Assembly: GCA_018000455.1 (NCBI GenBank) | Contig: JAGNJW010000012.1 | Span: forward strand, 83,660-147,659 | Source: Acidobacteriota bacterium | GTDB taxonomy: Bacteria > Acidobacteriota > Vicinamibacteria > Vicinamibacterales > UBA2999 | DNA length: 64,000 bases | Reading direction: 5' to 3' | Shown here: piece after piece, positions 50,342 through 57,321 of the stretch | How positions within the stretch are numbered: the first letter of the stretch is position 1 | How the letters are laid out: each line of letters begins with the position of its first letter | The notes under the pieces: model-generated | The model's input: the letters and a program-made list of their open reading frames with translations, nothing else | What the model was told of the DNA's origin: nothing | Database searches by the model: none | Position numbers and translations under genes: made by a program

Positions 50342-50685
50342 ACGAGGGGTCTGCGACGCTTTCGCGCCAGGTCCAGATCGGCCTTGGGTGTGGCCTGCGT
50401 CTTCTTGACGAATCCGTGCAGCAGCACCATGCGCTGATGCTCCACGGCGAAGATCACCCGCGCCGCCCGGCCGTCCCGCAGCGCGCTGCGCACTTCCCAC
50501 AGCCCGTGGCCGAGGCTTCGCACGAGGGGTAGTCCGATGGGCCATGCGAACTCCACGTCCTTGATGTCTTCGCCGATGATCCGGCGGTCTTCGGGCGCGA
50601 ACGTCTTCAGCCATTCACGCACCGGCTCCGGCCCGCCAGGCAGCCGGTAGAAATGCGCCGGTAGCCGCTTCAGCTCGGCGCTCAT
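50338..50685 (-). CDS. higB: HigB/Gp49-type toxin (RelE superfamily)
   Basis: 115 residues. The phage-derived Gp49-like HigB pattern is seen: GGPEPVREWLKTFAPEDRRI, IGLPLVRSLGHGLWEVRSAL, RAARVIFAVEHQRMVLLHGF and VKKTQATPKADLDLARKR. Family members are ribosome-dependent mRNases. Gene order and overlap with higA are standard. Confidence 0.88.
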   Translation of the reverse strand: MSAELKRLPAHFYRLPGGPEPVREWLKTFAPEDRRIIGEDIKDVEFAWPIGLPLVRSLGHGLWEVRSALRDGRAARVIFAVEHQRMVLLHGFVKKTQATPKADLDLARKRRRPLV

Positions 50686-50692
50686 CGCGGAC

Positions 50693-50710
50693 TGTACCAG
50701 TATCGGTACA
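50693..50710 (-). promoter_or_regulatory. higBA operator
   Basis: TGTACC and GGTACA separated by 6 nt lie just upstream of the higB start codon. The other HigBA-type module (56666) has GATACC-N6-GGTATC at the same relative place, so the two share operator geometry. Confidence 0.5.
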
Positions 50711-50770
50711 TGGCGTCAACGGCGTCTGGCATGCGCGATACGGTGTGCACGAGTGGTGCCAGGCGCTGGA

Positions 50771-50983
50771 GCAGTTGCGTTGGCGTGGTGTCCGGTCGGC
50801 GAGCGACTATGAGTCGTCGTCGCGCAGAAGGCCGACACTCGCACCGAGAGTGCGGGTGACACGCAGGGCAGGGGATGGGGGTCCCCAGAAGTGCTTTGGA
50901 CGGCAGGACAAGTCGCCGGGAGGTGCGAGTGTCCGACGCGACTCATCGGAGCCGACGACTGGACGCCGCGCCGGCGCAACTGC
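50771..50983 (+). repeat. 213-bp structured repeat, full copy B
   Basis: Same length as copy A at 2843-3055, about 92% identical by hand count, no indels. The 28-bp terminal stem is kept, with A-to-G changes in the 3' arm that turn T-A pairs into T-G wobbles, and the inner-stem pair G2915-C2996 of copy A is A50843-T50924 here, a compensatory change. It occupies most of the 510-bp gap between higB and the DUF222-HNH gene; the rest of that gap (50984-51195) shows no gene. Confidence 0.8.
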
Positions 50984-51195
50984 GCTGCGGCGAAACAACA
51001 CGAGATTCCGCTTGACACGTTCCAGCTGCCGACTCGCGATGTGTCGGCATTCAGCTCTGAACGGCGCCTCCGAGGTGCTGTAGTCGTCGCTGCGCGTCGA
51101 TCGCACGGCAGGCCATTGCGAATGGTGGATCGCGCGTCGATCGCCCTGCATACGCAATCCTCCGATGGCAGAAACTGCGATGCTAGGCTGGCGCC

Positions 51196-52629
51196 ATGAG
51201 CTGCGCATCCCTCGCTGAATCGGTCGTCCACGCGCCGTCCGCGCTGGTCCCCTCATCGCCCTCGCACGACACCGACGCGCTCGGAGAGCGCATCGCGGTG
51301 CTGGCCGCCCGCCTGCACGCGGCCACCTACGAGCTGCTCGTGCTGCTCGGGCAGTTCGATGCCGAAAACGGCTGGAACAACGGCTTCCTGTCGTGCGCGC
51401 ATTGGCTGCACTCCACCCCAACGCGCACACCACGCGCGTCGGGGGCCCCGGCCTGGCGCACCGGCATCGACCTGGGCGCCGCCCGCGAGAAGGTGCGCGT
51501 GGCTCGGGCGCTGCCGGCGCTGCCGGAGGTGAGCGCGCGCATGCAGCGGGGGCAGTTGTCGTACGCGAAGGTGCGGGCGCTGACGCGCGTGGCCACGCCC
51601 GAGAACGAGCAGTCGCTCGTGGAGCTCGCGCTGGCCGGCACCGCCGCACAGGTGGAGCGCTTCGTGCGCGCCTGCCGGCGGGTGGACCGCGTGAGGGCAG
51701 CGCGCGAGGACGAGTCGCGGCACCTGAGCCGCCACCTCTCCACGTGGGTGGACGACGACGGCATGGTCGTGATCCGCGGACGGCTCTCGCCGGAAGTGGG
51801 CGCCGTGGTGCAGCGGGCGCTCGAGGCGGCGGCGGATCGTCTGTGGCACGACGGGAAGGCCGCCTCCACCGGCGATGCGATGGCGGAGGAGGTGACGCCG
51901 GCCGAGCGGCGGGCCGATGCGCTGGGACTGCTGGCCGAAACGGCGCTCTCGGCCGGCCTCGATGCCGGGTCCGCGGGCGACCGCTATCAGGTGGTGGTGC
52001 ACGTGGACGCGGCGGCCGGCGCGGGCGAGGTTGCCAGCGCGGGCGAGGCTGCGCGGACGGGCACGGATGTCGTCGTTGCCGATGGGGAAGCGTCCTTCAG
52101 CGGCAGCCTCGAGCTGGACCAGGGGCCGGTGTACGTTTCCGCGGAAACGTCGCGCCGGGTGGCGTGCGATGCCTCGGTGGTGGTGATGCGTCACGACGAC
52201 GACGGCCACGTGCTCGACGTGGGCCGCAAGACGCGCACGATTCCGCCGGCCATCCGCCGCGCCCTGGCCGCGCGCGATGCCACGTGTCGGTTCCCCGGCT
52301 GCACGGCGCGTCGATGTGATGCCCATCACCTCGAGCACTGGGCGGATGGCGGCCCCACGAGTCTCGGCAACCTGTTGCTGTTCTGTCGCCGGCATCATCG
52401 CGCCGTGCACGAGGGCGGCTTCCAGGTGGTGGCCGCGGCTGACGGTGGGTGGAGCTTCCATCAGCCTGATGGACGGAGGATTCCGAGAGCACCGGACTTG
52501 GCAGCGCCGGCCCTGTGGCAAGAGGAGGCGGTGGCGATAGCGGAGCTGGCGTCGATTCCTGTGTGGGACGGGACGCCGTTCGATCTGGCGTGGGCGGTTG
52601 ATGTGCTCTACGCGAATGCGGCGCGTTGA
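51196..52629 (+). CDS. DUF222/HNH endonuclease (13E12-repeat family)
   Basis: 477 residues. DUF222 fills the N-terminal half (LGAAREKVRVARALPALPEV, then MQRGQLSYAKVRALTRVATP). The HNH nuclease is near residues 355-410: RDATCRFPGCTARRCDAHHL, EHWADGGPTSLGNLLLFCRR, HHRAVHEGGF, with all expected His, Asn and Cys residues. Proteins of this kind are common in high-GC bacteria and are linked to mobile or defence loci; target unknown. Its stop is 6 bp from the convergent brnA gene. Confidence 0.92.
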   Translation: MSCASLAESVVHAPSALVPSSPSHDTDALGERIAVLAARLHAATYELLVLLGQFDAENGWNNGFLSCAHWLHSTPTRTPRASGAPAWRTGIDLGAAREKVRVARALPALPEVSARMQRGQLSYAKVRALTRVATPENEQSLVELALAGTAAQVERFVRACRRVDRVRAAREDESRHLSRHLSTWVDDDGMVVIRGRLSPEVGAVVQRALEAAADRLWHDGKAASTGDAMAEEVTPAERRADALGLLAETALSAGLDAGSAGDRYQVVVHVDAAAGAGEVASAGEAARTGTDVVVADGEASFSGSLELDQGPVYVSAETSRRVACDASVVVMRHDDDGHVLDVGRKTRTIPPAIRRALAARDATCRFPGCTARRCDAHHLEHWADGGPTSLGNLLLFCRRHHRAVHEGGFQVVAAADGGWSFHQPDGRRIPRAPDLAAPALWQEEAVAIAELASIPVWDGTPFDLAWAVDVLYANAAR

Positions 52630-52635
52630 CGCGCG

Positions 52636-52929
52636 CTAGGCTACGTGCTTGCGCACGTGTTCGGCCAGGACCTCGTTGATCAGCGTCTGATACCCCACAC
52701 GGCGACGGCGCGCTTCCTTCCGGAACTGGTTGAGCACGCCGGCGTCCAGGCGGATGGCGATGAGTTGCCGCGGCTGGTCGCCCAGTGGCGGTCGGCCCAC
52801 GCGCCGCATCCCCTTCAGTTGCGCCGCAGTCGCCTCCGGAATGTCGCTGAAATCAATCGTCCGCGCGGTAGGCCGCGCGCTCGCGACGGCTCGCGCGGCG
52901 CGCGCTGACGAGACGGATCGTTTCGGCAT
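52636..52929 (-). CDS. brnA: BrnA-type antitoxin, second copy
   Basis: 97 residues from the ATG at 52929 with AGGAGC upstream. BrnA/RHH signature: IDFSDIPEATAAQLKGMRRV and then RQLIAIRLDAGVLNQFRKEA with RVGYQTLINEVLAEHV. Its toxin partner upstream is a deleted relic, so this may be an antitoxin without a target or one that acts on the BrnT at 13794. Confidence 0.82.
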   Translation of the reverse strand: MPKRSVSSARAARAVASARPTARTIDFSDIPEATAAQLKGMRRVGRPPLGDQPRQLIAIRLDAGVLNQFRKEARRRRVGYQTLINEVLAEHVRKHVA

Positions 52930-53011
52930 CGCTGCTCCTTCGTTTCGTGTACGCCACCATGAGGATCCGCCCATCCACGGCAGCGGCTTTGTGCGGCTCC
53001 CACTCGAACAC
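52853..53011 (-). pseudogene. BrnT toxin relic with an internal deletion
   Basis: From a GTG at 53011 the frame reads VFEWEPHKAAAV then directly DGRILMVAYTKRRSSDAE and TIRLVSARRASRRERAAYRA before the stop at 52853. Start and end match BrnT, but about 40 central residues with part of the catalytic surface are gone. The frame is kept, so a 52-residue protein could still be made. It overlaps brnA by 77 bp. Confidence 0.75.
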
Positions 53012-53254
53012 CTATTAGGTATATACGAAACGACCAACGCGACCGCGCGGCTCTTTCGGCTCGTGGCGGCGAGTGCGTACTGGCGCCGGCGACAGGCGCG
53101 CAGGATCTGCCATGCCCGCTGACCTCGGGGACGTTCGGGCGCGGGATTATGCGGCGTGGCCGAGCTGCGGGACGCGGGCACGCCAGATGCACTGGTTCGT
53201 GTCGCGGGCCAGGCACTCGTCCCTGCGGACATGAAGAAGCGATGTAGCTATCCT

Positions 53255-53493
53255 ATGGACATGTCGCACAGGGTGGTGCGCGTGCGGAACGTGCCAGCGG
53301 GCCTTCACCGCGGATGTGATGGCACGCGCGGCCGTGGAGGGATGTCATGTCAGATGACGTGATGCGCGACGTCGGCAAGGCGCCCGACCGGCCGACACGG
53401 GCGGAGGTGCTGGCGCGCCTGCAGGCTCAGCCGGTTCTCAGGCTGGAGCCGACTGCGGCCGCGATCATTCGCGCCCAACGGGATAGCCGGTGA
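53255..53493 (+). pseudogene. FitA/VapB antitoxin relic with two frameshifts
   Basis: The N-terminus SHRVVRVRNVPAGLHR is the FitA RHH motif. After it the frame breaks; MARAAVEG is in a second frame and MSDDVMRDVGKAPDRPTRAE, then VLARLQAQPVLRLEPTAAAI, in a third frame that ends at 53493. The C-terminal piece alone could be translated from ATG 53347. Confidence 0.65.
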
Positions 53494-53573
53494 TCGTGCT
53501 CGATGCGTCGGTGGCGGCCACGCCGCTGCCCTGGCTGCGCTGCGCGTGTCTGACAAGGGGGCATGGATCGTGA
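53490..53573 (+). pseudogene. PIN-domain toxin 5' fragment
   Basis: GTG at 53490 overlaps the antitoxin relic stop (GTGA). It reads VIVLDASVA, the first strand and catalytic Asp of a VapC protein, then ends at 53573 after 27 residues. Together with the relic before it this is a dead vapBC locus. Confidence 0.6.
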
Positions 53574-53574
53574 G

Positions 53575-53591
53575 GCGTATACTGTATACGC
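53575..53591 (+). promoter_or_regulatory. mazEF-type operator/promoter
   Basis: A perfect 17-bp palindrome, GCGTATAC-T-GTATACGC, contains a TATACT -10 element and ends 14 bp before the antitoxin ATG. RHH antitoxins autorepress through such sites. Confidence 0.6.
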
Positions 53592-53605
53592 ATGGAGAGA
53601 CTCCG

Positions 53606-53869
53606 ATGCCCCGCGCAGACACCGCCACCGAGATTCTGACCATTCGCGTGCCCCGCCAACTGGCCAGGCGCCTCACGACCGAGGCGCGCCGGCAGCGAAG
53701 CACGCGCAGCGCGGTGGCGCGTGCCGCCCTGGCGCGCGGACTCGGTGAACCGGAGGACGACGGCCTGGCCGAGGCGCGACGGCAATCGGTGCTCGTCAGC
53801 CGGAGTGCGGAGGAGGCCGAGGTGCTGCACTTCGTGTCTCGGGTGGCCGATCTCAAGGGCTGGAAGTGA
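53606..53869 (+). CDS. Ribbon-helix-helix antitoxin (MazE-like partner)
   Basis: 87 residues from ATG 53606 with GGAGAGA just upstream. The RHH motif is EILTIRVPRQLARRLTTEAR followed by RSTRSAVARAALARGL; the C-terminal tail (EEAEVLHFVSRVADLKGWK) should wrap the toxin. Its stop overlaps the GTG start of the MazF gene by 4 bp. Confidence 0.85.
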   Translation: MPRADTATEILTIRVPRQLARRLTTEARRQRSTRSAVARAALARGLGEPEDDGLAEARRQSVLVSRSAEEAEVLHFVSRVADLKGWK

Positions 53870-54192
53870 CGCGGGGCGACATCGTGGTCGTGGCAACGCG
53901 CGGTGCCTACACGAGCAAGCCGCGTCCTGCGCTGGTGGTGCAGTCGGATGCGTTCAATCCCACCCATGCCAGCATCACGATTTGTCCCGTCACGTCGGAA
54001 TGCGTGGACGCGCCGCTGTTCCGCATCCTGTTGCCTGCCGGAAAGCGCACGGGCCTGACGGCAGCGTCGCAGGTGATGGTGGACAAGGTCGTGAGCGTGC
54101 CGCGTGACGCCGTCGACCGAACCATTGGCCGAGTCGACTCGGCGGAACTGCAGTCCGTCGGGCGGGCGCTGGCGGACTGGTTGTCGCTCTGA
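53866..54192 (+). CDS. mazF: MazF/PemK-family endoribonuclease toxin
   Basis: 108 residues. MazF landmarks: RGDIVVVATRGAYTSKPRPA, LVVQSDAFNPTHASITICPV, TSECVDAPLFRILLP and AASQVMVDKVVSVPRDAVDR, then IGRVDSAELQSVGRALADWL. It should cleave single-stranded RNA at a short motif unless bound by the RHH protein encoded just upstream. This is one of the few TA modules in this zone with both partners intact. Confidence 0.92.
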   Translation: MTRGDIVVVATRGAYTSKPRPALVVQSDAFNPTHASITICPVTSECVDAPLFRILLPAGKRTGLTAASQVMVDKVVSVPRDAVDRTIGRVDSAELQSVGRALADWLSL

Positions 54193-54225
54193 CGCCGACG
54201 GGCCTGGCAGCGGAGTTCGCGTCGC

Positions 54226-54658
54226 CTATGCGGCGTTTCGACCTCGGCCGGTGGGCATCTCCCGAGGACGGATCGCAATTCGTGGGAACGCCTTGATGAC
54301 AGCTTTGTCGAACGTGAGCAGGGGACAATTCGTACGCGCGGCCAGCTCAACGAACAGCGTGTCGTAGACGGCCACGCCCGAGCTGACCGACCGCAGCAAC
54401 GCGCCCTGACACAAGGTCGCGGTGGCGACGGATTCGACGCCAAGTCGCCGTGCCAGGCCGAGTCGCACCGGGCCCTCGGCTGGCGGCAGGATGCCGGCTC
54501 GAACGGCCATCCACATCACGCTTGTGAGTTCAGCTTCCCAGTGGGCCGGCGCGATCGGGTGTGACACGGTGGTGAGGCACATTCGCGCTTCGTCGACGAA
54601 GGCCTCGGTGCCCAGGAAGCAGGTAGGCGACCACGTTCGTGTCGACGACGGCCTTCAC
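54226..54658 (-). pseudogene. VapC-type PIN toxin with a frameshift
   Basis: From the GTG at 54658 the frame gives KAVVDTNVVAYL with the catalytic Asp, and then loses the PIN sequence. A frame offset by one base resumes at about 54625 with FLGTEAFVDEARMCLTTVSH and continues through VYDTLFVELAARTNCPLLTF to 54226. One extra base in a CTTCCTGGG context explains it. The matching antitoxin gene is intact and overlaps the start by 4 bp. Confidence 0.78.
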
Positions 54659-54882
54659 GGCCGCCCCACGCCCATCCAGGCATCAACCTCGCTCGCCGTG
54701 GGCCGCCGGCTCTGCGTGTTCCAGCCCGCTTCGATCTGGTCGAGGACGGCCCGCCGTTCGGCCACATACCCCTCAATCAAGTCGCGCACTTCCTGCTCCA
54801 TCGACCGGTTGTGTCGGCGAGCGAGTGCCTTGAGCGACTGGACGACCTTGGCTGGAACGTTCCTGACGGTAAGAGTGGGCAT
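54655..54882 (-). CDS. vapB: FitA/VapB-type antitoxin
   Basis: 75 residues from ATG 54882, with GAGGAG upstream. RHH motif PTLTVRNVPAKVVQSLKALA then HNRSMEQEVRDLIEGYV, and a C-terminal tail for toxin binding. The gene looks intact although its partner toxin is frameshifted. Confidence 0.82.
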   Translation of the reverse strand: MPTLTVRNVPAKVVQSLKALARRHNRSMEQEVRDLIEGYVAERRAVLDQIEAGWNTQSRRPTASEVDAWMGVGRP

Positions 54883-54975
54883 CGGTCTGGCTCCTCTGCT
54901 AGCAATATGCTGGCAAACGGCATGCCCGCTGGACAACGGTGCGCCAGCGGGCCCGAGGCTGCAGGCCCTTACGGG

Positions 54976-55015
54976 GTGTTCTCAACACGGATAGATTCGT
55001 TCTCGAAATGAGAAC
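54976..55015. promoter_or_regulatory. Pair of dyads upstream of the wHTH fragment
   Basis: GTGTT-CTC-AACAC (54976-54988) and GTTCTC-GAAAT-GAGAAC (54999-55015) are both perfect inverted repeats and share the GTTCTC core. They lie 27-66 bp before the TTG start of the truncated winged-helix gene and could be its operator. Confidence 0.5.
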
Positions 55016-55041
55016 AAGCAAGCCGCGCCCTTGCCTCCACC

Positions 55042-55236
55042 TTGTTCGGCCTCACGCGCCGCCAGGTGCTGGGACTTCTGTTCGGTCAGCCGGAACAGGC
55101 CTTCTACGCGCGCGAGGTCGCGCGACTCACCGGTGGGGCCATGGGCCCCGTGCAGCGCGAGCTGCAAGCCCTGGTCGCCGCCGGGATGCTTGAGCGCACC
55201 GAGCGCGGGCGACGGCGACTTCGCGCACGTACTTGA
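55042..55236 (+). pseudogene. N-terminal fragment of a winged-HTH transcriptional regulator
   Basis: 64 codons from TTG 55042: FGLTRRQVLGLLFGQPEQAF, YAREVARLTGGAMGPVQREL, QALVAAGMLERTERG. This matches the start of the wHTH regulators that are usually fused to a nucleotidyltransferase or other C-terminal domain, but the frame stops after RGRRRLRART. The following 160 bp carry no recognisable continuation. Confidence 0.6.
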
Positions 55237-55396
55237 ACCGCTCGACAGGAAGCGGCGGCACTTCGCGAGCTACGCGATCTCGGCCTCCCGCGACGCCGGC
55301 GGCAAGGCGCGGCGGCAGCCCAAGGTGTCGTGAACGGGTGCCGCGTCGGCCCTCGACGTGGGCGTCCGGGCGACCGCACGCAGCCGACTAGCGGCA

Positions 55397-56452
55397 TCAC
55401 GATCGCAGCGGCAGGCGGCGGTCCCTGGGCGTCACCATCACCACGCTCGGGTCGAAGACGAGCTTCGGCGCGTAGCCGTCACGGGCGCCGTCGAGCTGTT
55501 CCAGGATCTCTTCCGCCAGCGCCGAGGGCGACGCCACGCGTGCGTGGGCGCCCCAGCCGAGGACCCACGTGCGCAGCGCCCAGTCGCGGCACACCTTCAG
55601 CGTGAGGCGCACGCCGCCGTCGGGCAGGGCATCGAGCTGCTGCGAGGGATGCCACGTGCGCTCGCGCACGTAGCTCGCGACGCGCGGCGAGAACTCGACC
55701 ACGATCTTTTCGGCCTTGCCGCCGCGGTTCACGCCGAGCGACTGGCCGAAGGCGTCGTCCGCCATGTCCGTGCCGGGGGTGAACGACTTCTCGAGCACGG
55801 TCACGCGGCGGATGCGTTCGGCGGCGAACACGCGCACCTGGCGGTACTCCGGCACGTAGGCGCTCAAGTAGAGACCGCCCTCTGCATAGGCCAGGCTGTA
55901 GGGGTGCAGCTCGTAGTCTTTCTCGCGGTCGCTGTGCACCGAGAAATAGAGCAGCCGGCACACCTTGCGCTCGGTGGCGGCTTCGATGAGGCGGGCCACG
56001 AACTCGTCGTGTTTCGGCGACGTCACGTTCTTTCGCGGCGCTGCCTTGACATGCACGACGTCGGGCAGGCGCTGCAGGAACTTGCGCACGGCCGGCGACA
56101 GCGCCTTCTCGATGCGGGAGATGATGGCCGCCAAGCCCGGTTCGAACGGCGTGCCGGTGAAGCCCACGAGGAGCGCCCGGCTCAGATACAGCGAGCAGGC
56201 CTCGGTCACTGACAAGCCGGCGTCGTTCAGCGCCTTGAGCGGCATGTGCAGCAGCTTCCACACCGTGGTGCGATCGCGCTTCTCGTCAACGAGCGGAAAG
56301 CCCACTTCCTGCAGGGCGGCCAGGTCGCGCCACACGGTGCGCTGGGTGACGTGAAAGCGTTCGGCCAGGTCGCGCACCGAGACGCCGACACGGGCGGCGT
56401 CGATGTGCAGCAGCATCTGCCAGTGTCGGATCACTTCGGCGTTGCGAGGCAT
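55397..56452 (-). CDS. HTH-WYL domain transcriptional regulator
   Basis: About 351 residues from ATG 56452; an upstream in-frame extension to 56572 does not look coding. N-terminal HTH (VSVRDLAERFHVTQRTVWRD), then a WYL domain (CRLLYFSVHSDREKDYELHP, YSLAYAEGGLYLSAYVPEYR) and the C-terminal WCX region (DGGVRLTLKVCRDWALRTWV). WYL proteins bind single-stranded nucleic acid or nucleotides and often control defence islands (BrxR/CapW-like). It is divergent from the HigBA-nuclease operon 214 bp away and is a good candidate for its regulator. Confidence 0.9.
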   Translation of the reverse strand: MPRNAEVIRHWQMLLHIDAARVGVSVRDLAERFHVTQRTVWRDLAALQEVGFPLVDEKRDRTTVWKLLHMPLKALNDAGLSVTEACSLYLSRALLVGFTGTPFEPGLAAIISRIEKALSPAVRKFLQRLPDVVHVKAAPRKNVTSPKHDEFVARLIEAATERKVCRLLYFSVHSDREKDYELHPYSLAYAEGGLYLSAYVPEYRQVRVFAAERIRRVTVLEKSFTPGTDMADDAFGQSLGVNRGGKAEKIVVEFSPRVASYVRERTWHPSQQLDALPDGGVRLTLKVCRDWALRTWVLGWGAHARVASPSALAEEILEQLDGARDGYAPKLVFDPSVVMVTPRDRRLPLRS

Positions 56453-56641
56453 GGCGAGATTGTAAGCGGGGCGAAAGGTGGTACGCAGGATCTGCAGCGT
56501 CGCATCCCCCGCTGGGCAGCGGTGGCTGCGGCACTGCCGGAGGGTTCGCGTCCCATCAGATCCCCGGGCCACCTCGGCCTCGGGACAGACGTGGCACGGC
56601 CGCTGCAGATGCTCGCGGGCGGGTGTCGTCGATCGTGAGGC

Positions 56642-56659
56642 GATACCCGATCTGGTATC
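56642..56659 (+). promoter_or_regulatory. Operator of the HigBA-nuclease operon
   Basis: GATACC and GGTATC separated by 6 nt, ending 6 bp before the toxin ATG. Same geometry as the dyad before higB at 50693-50710. Confidence 0.5.
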
Positions 56660-56665
56660 ATCGCC

Positions 56666-56998
56666 ATGGCCGACACCTGGACGGTCGAGACACTCAACGA
56701 GGTGGTGGACGCTGAGCTGCGCGCGCTACCCGACGACATGCGGGCGCGATTCATCCGCATTGCCGAGCTCATCGAATGGGCCGGACTTCAGCACGTGCGA
56801 AGGCCGCACGTGAAGCATCTGCGGGGACCGGTGTGGGAGATACGGCTGTCGGGTCGTGCGGGCATCGCGCGCGCCCTCTACGTGGTCGCGTCGCGACGAC
56901 GAGTCGTGGTGGTGCGCGTGTGTCGCAAGAAGACGCAGGTCGTGCCGGCCAGCGAGATCGAGGTGGCGCTAGGTCGGGCGCGGGGAGTCGCGGAATGA
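56666..56998 (+). CDS. higB: HigB/RelE-type toxin
   Basis: 110 residues. RelE/HigB Gp49-like features: TVETLNEVVDAELRALPDDM, HVKHLRGPVWEIRLSGRAGI, ARALYVVASRRRVVVVRVCR and KKTQVVPASEIEVALGRAR. Likely a ribosome-dependent mRNase. It overlaps the antitoxin start by 4 bp (ATGA) and opens a three-gene operon with the nuclease-helicase. Confidence 0.87.
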   Translation: MADTWTVETLNEVVDAELRALPDDMRARFIRIAELIEWAGLQHVRRPHVKHLRGPVWEIRLSGRAGIARALYVVASRRRVVVVRVCRKKTQVVPASEIEVALGRARGVAE

Positions 56999-57321
56999 GC
57001 AAGACCAAGGACCTTCATCGCCAGTGGAGCACCGACGCCAAGTATCGTACGGTCTACGACGCACTCAACGAGGAGTTTGCCCTGGCTCGGATTCTCATCC
57101 AGACGCGCTCGCGGGCGGGGCTGTCGCAGGCTCAACTGGCCGAGCGGATGCGGACGTCGCAGTCGTATATCGCGCGTATCGAGGGCGGCCGCGTGCGGCC
57201 GTCTACGGCGGTGCTCGAGCGCCTTGCCCGTGCCACCGGCACCCGCCTGAAGATCACTTTTGAGCGCAAGCGCGCGGGGCGTGTGGCTGCGTCCGACCGC
57301 CCGGCGCGAGCATCGCGATGA
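56995..57321 (+). CDS. higA: XRE-family antitoxin
   Basis: 108 residues with HTH LSQAQLAERMRTSQSYIARI and EGGRVRPSTAVLERLARATG. N-terminal helices (YRTVYDALNEEFALARILIQ) match HigA antitoxins of the HigB-first type. Its stop overlaps the start of the large nuclease-helicase gene by 4 bp, which is unusual for a TA operon and ties its expression to that gene. Confidence 0.88.
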   Translation: MSKTKDLHRQWSTDAKYRTVYDALNEEFALARILIQTRSRAGLSQAQLAERMRTSQSYIARIEGGRVRPSTAVLERLARATGTRLKITFERKRAGRVAASDRPARASR

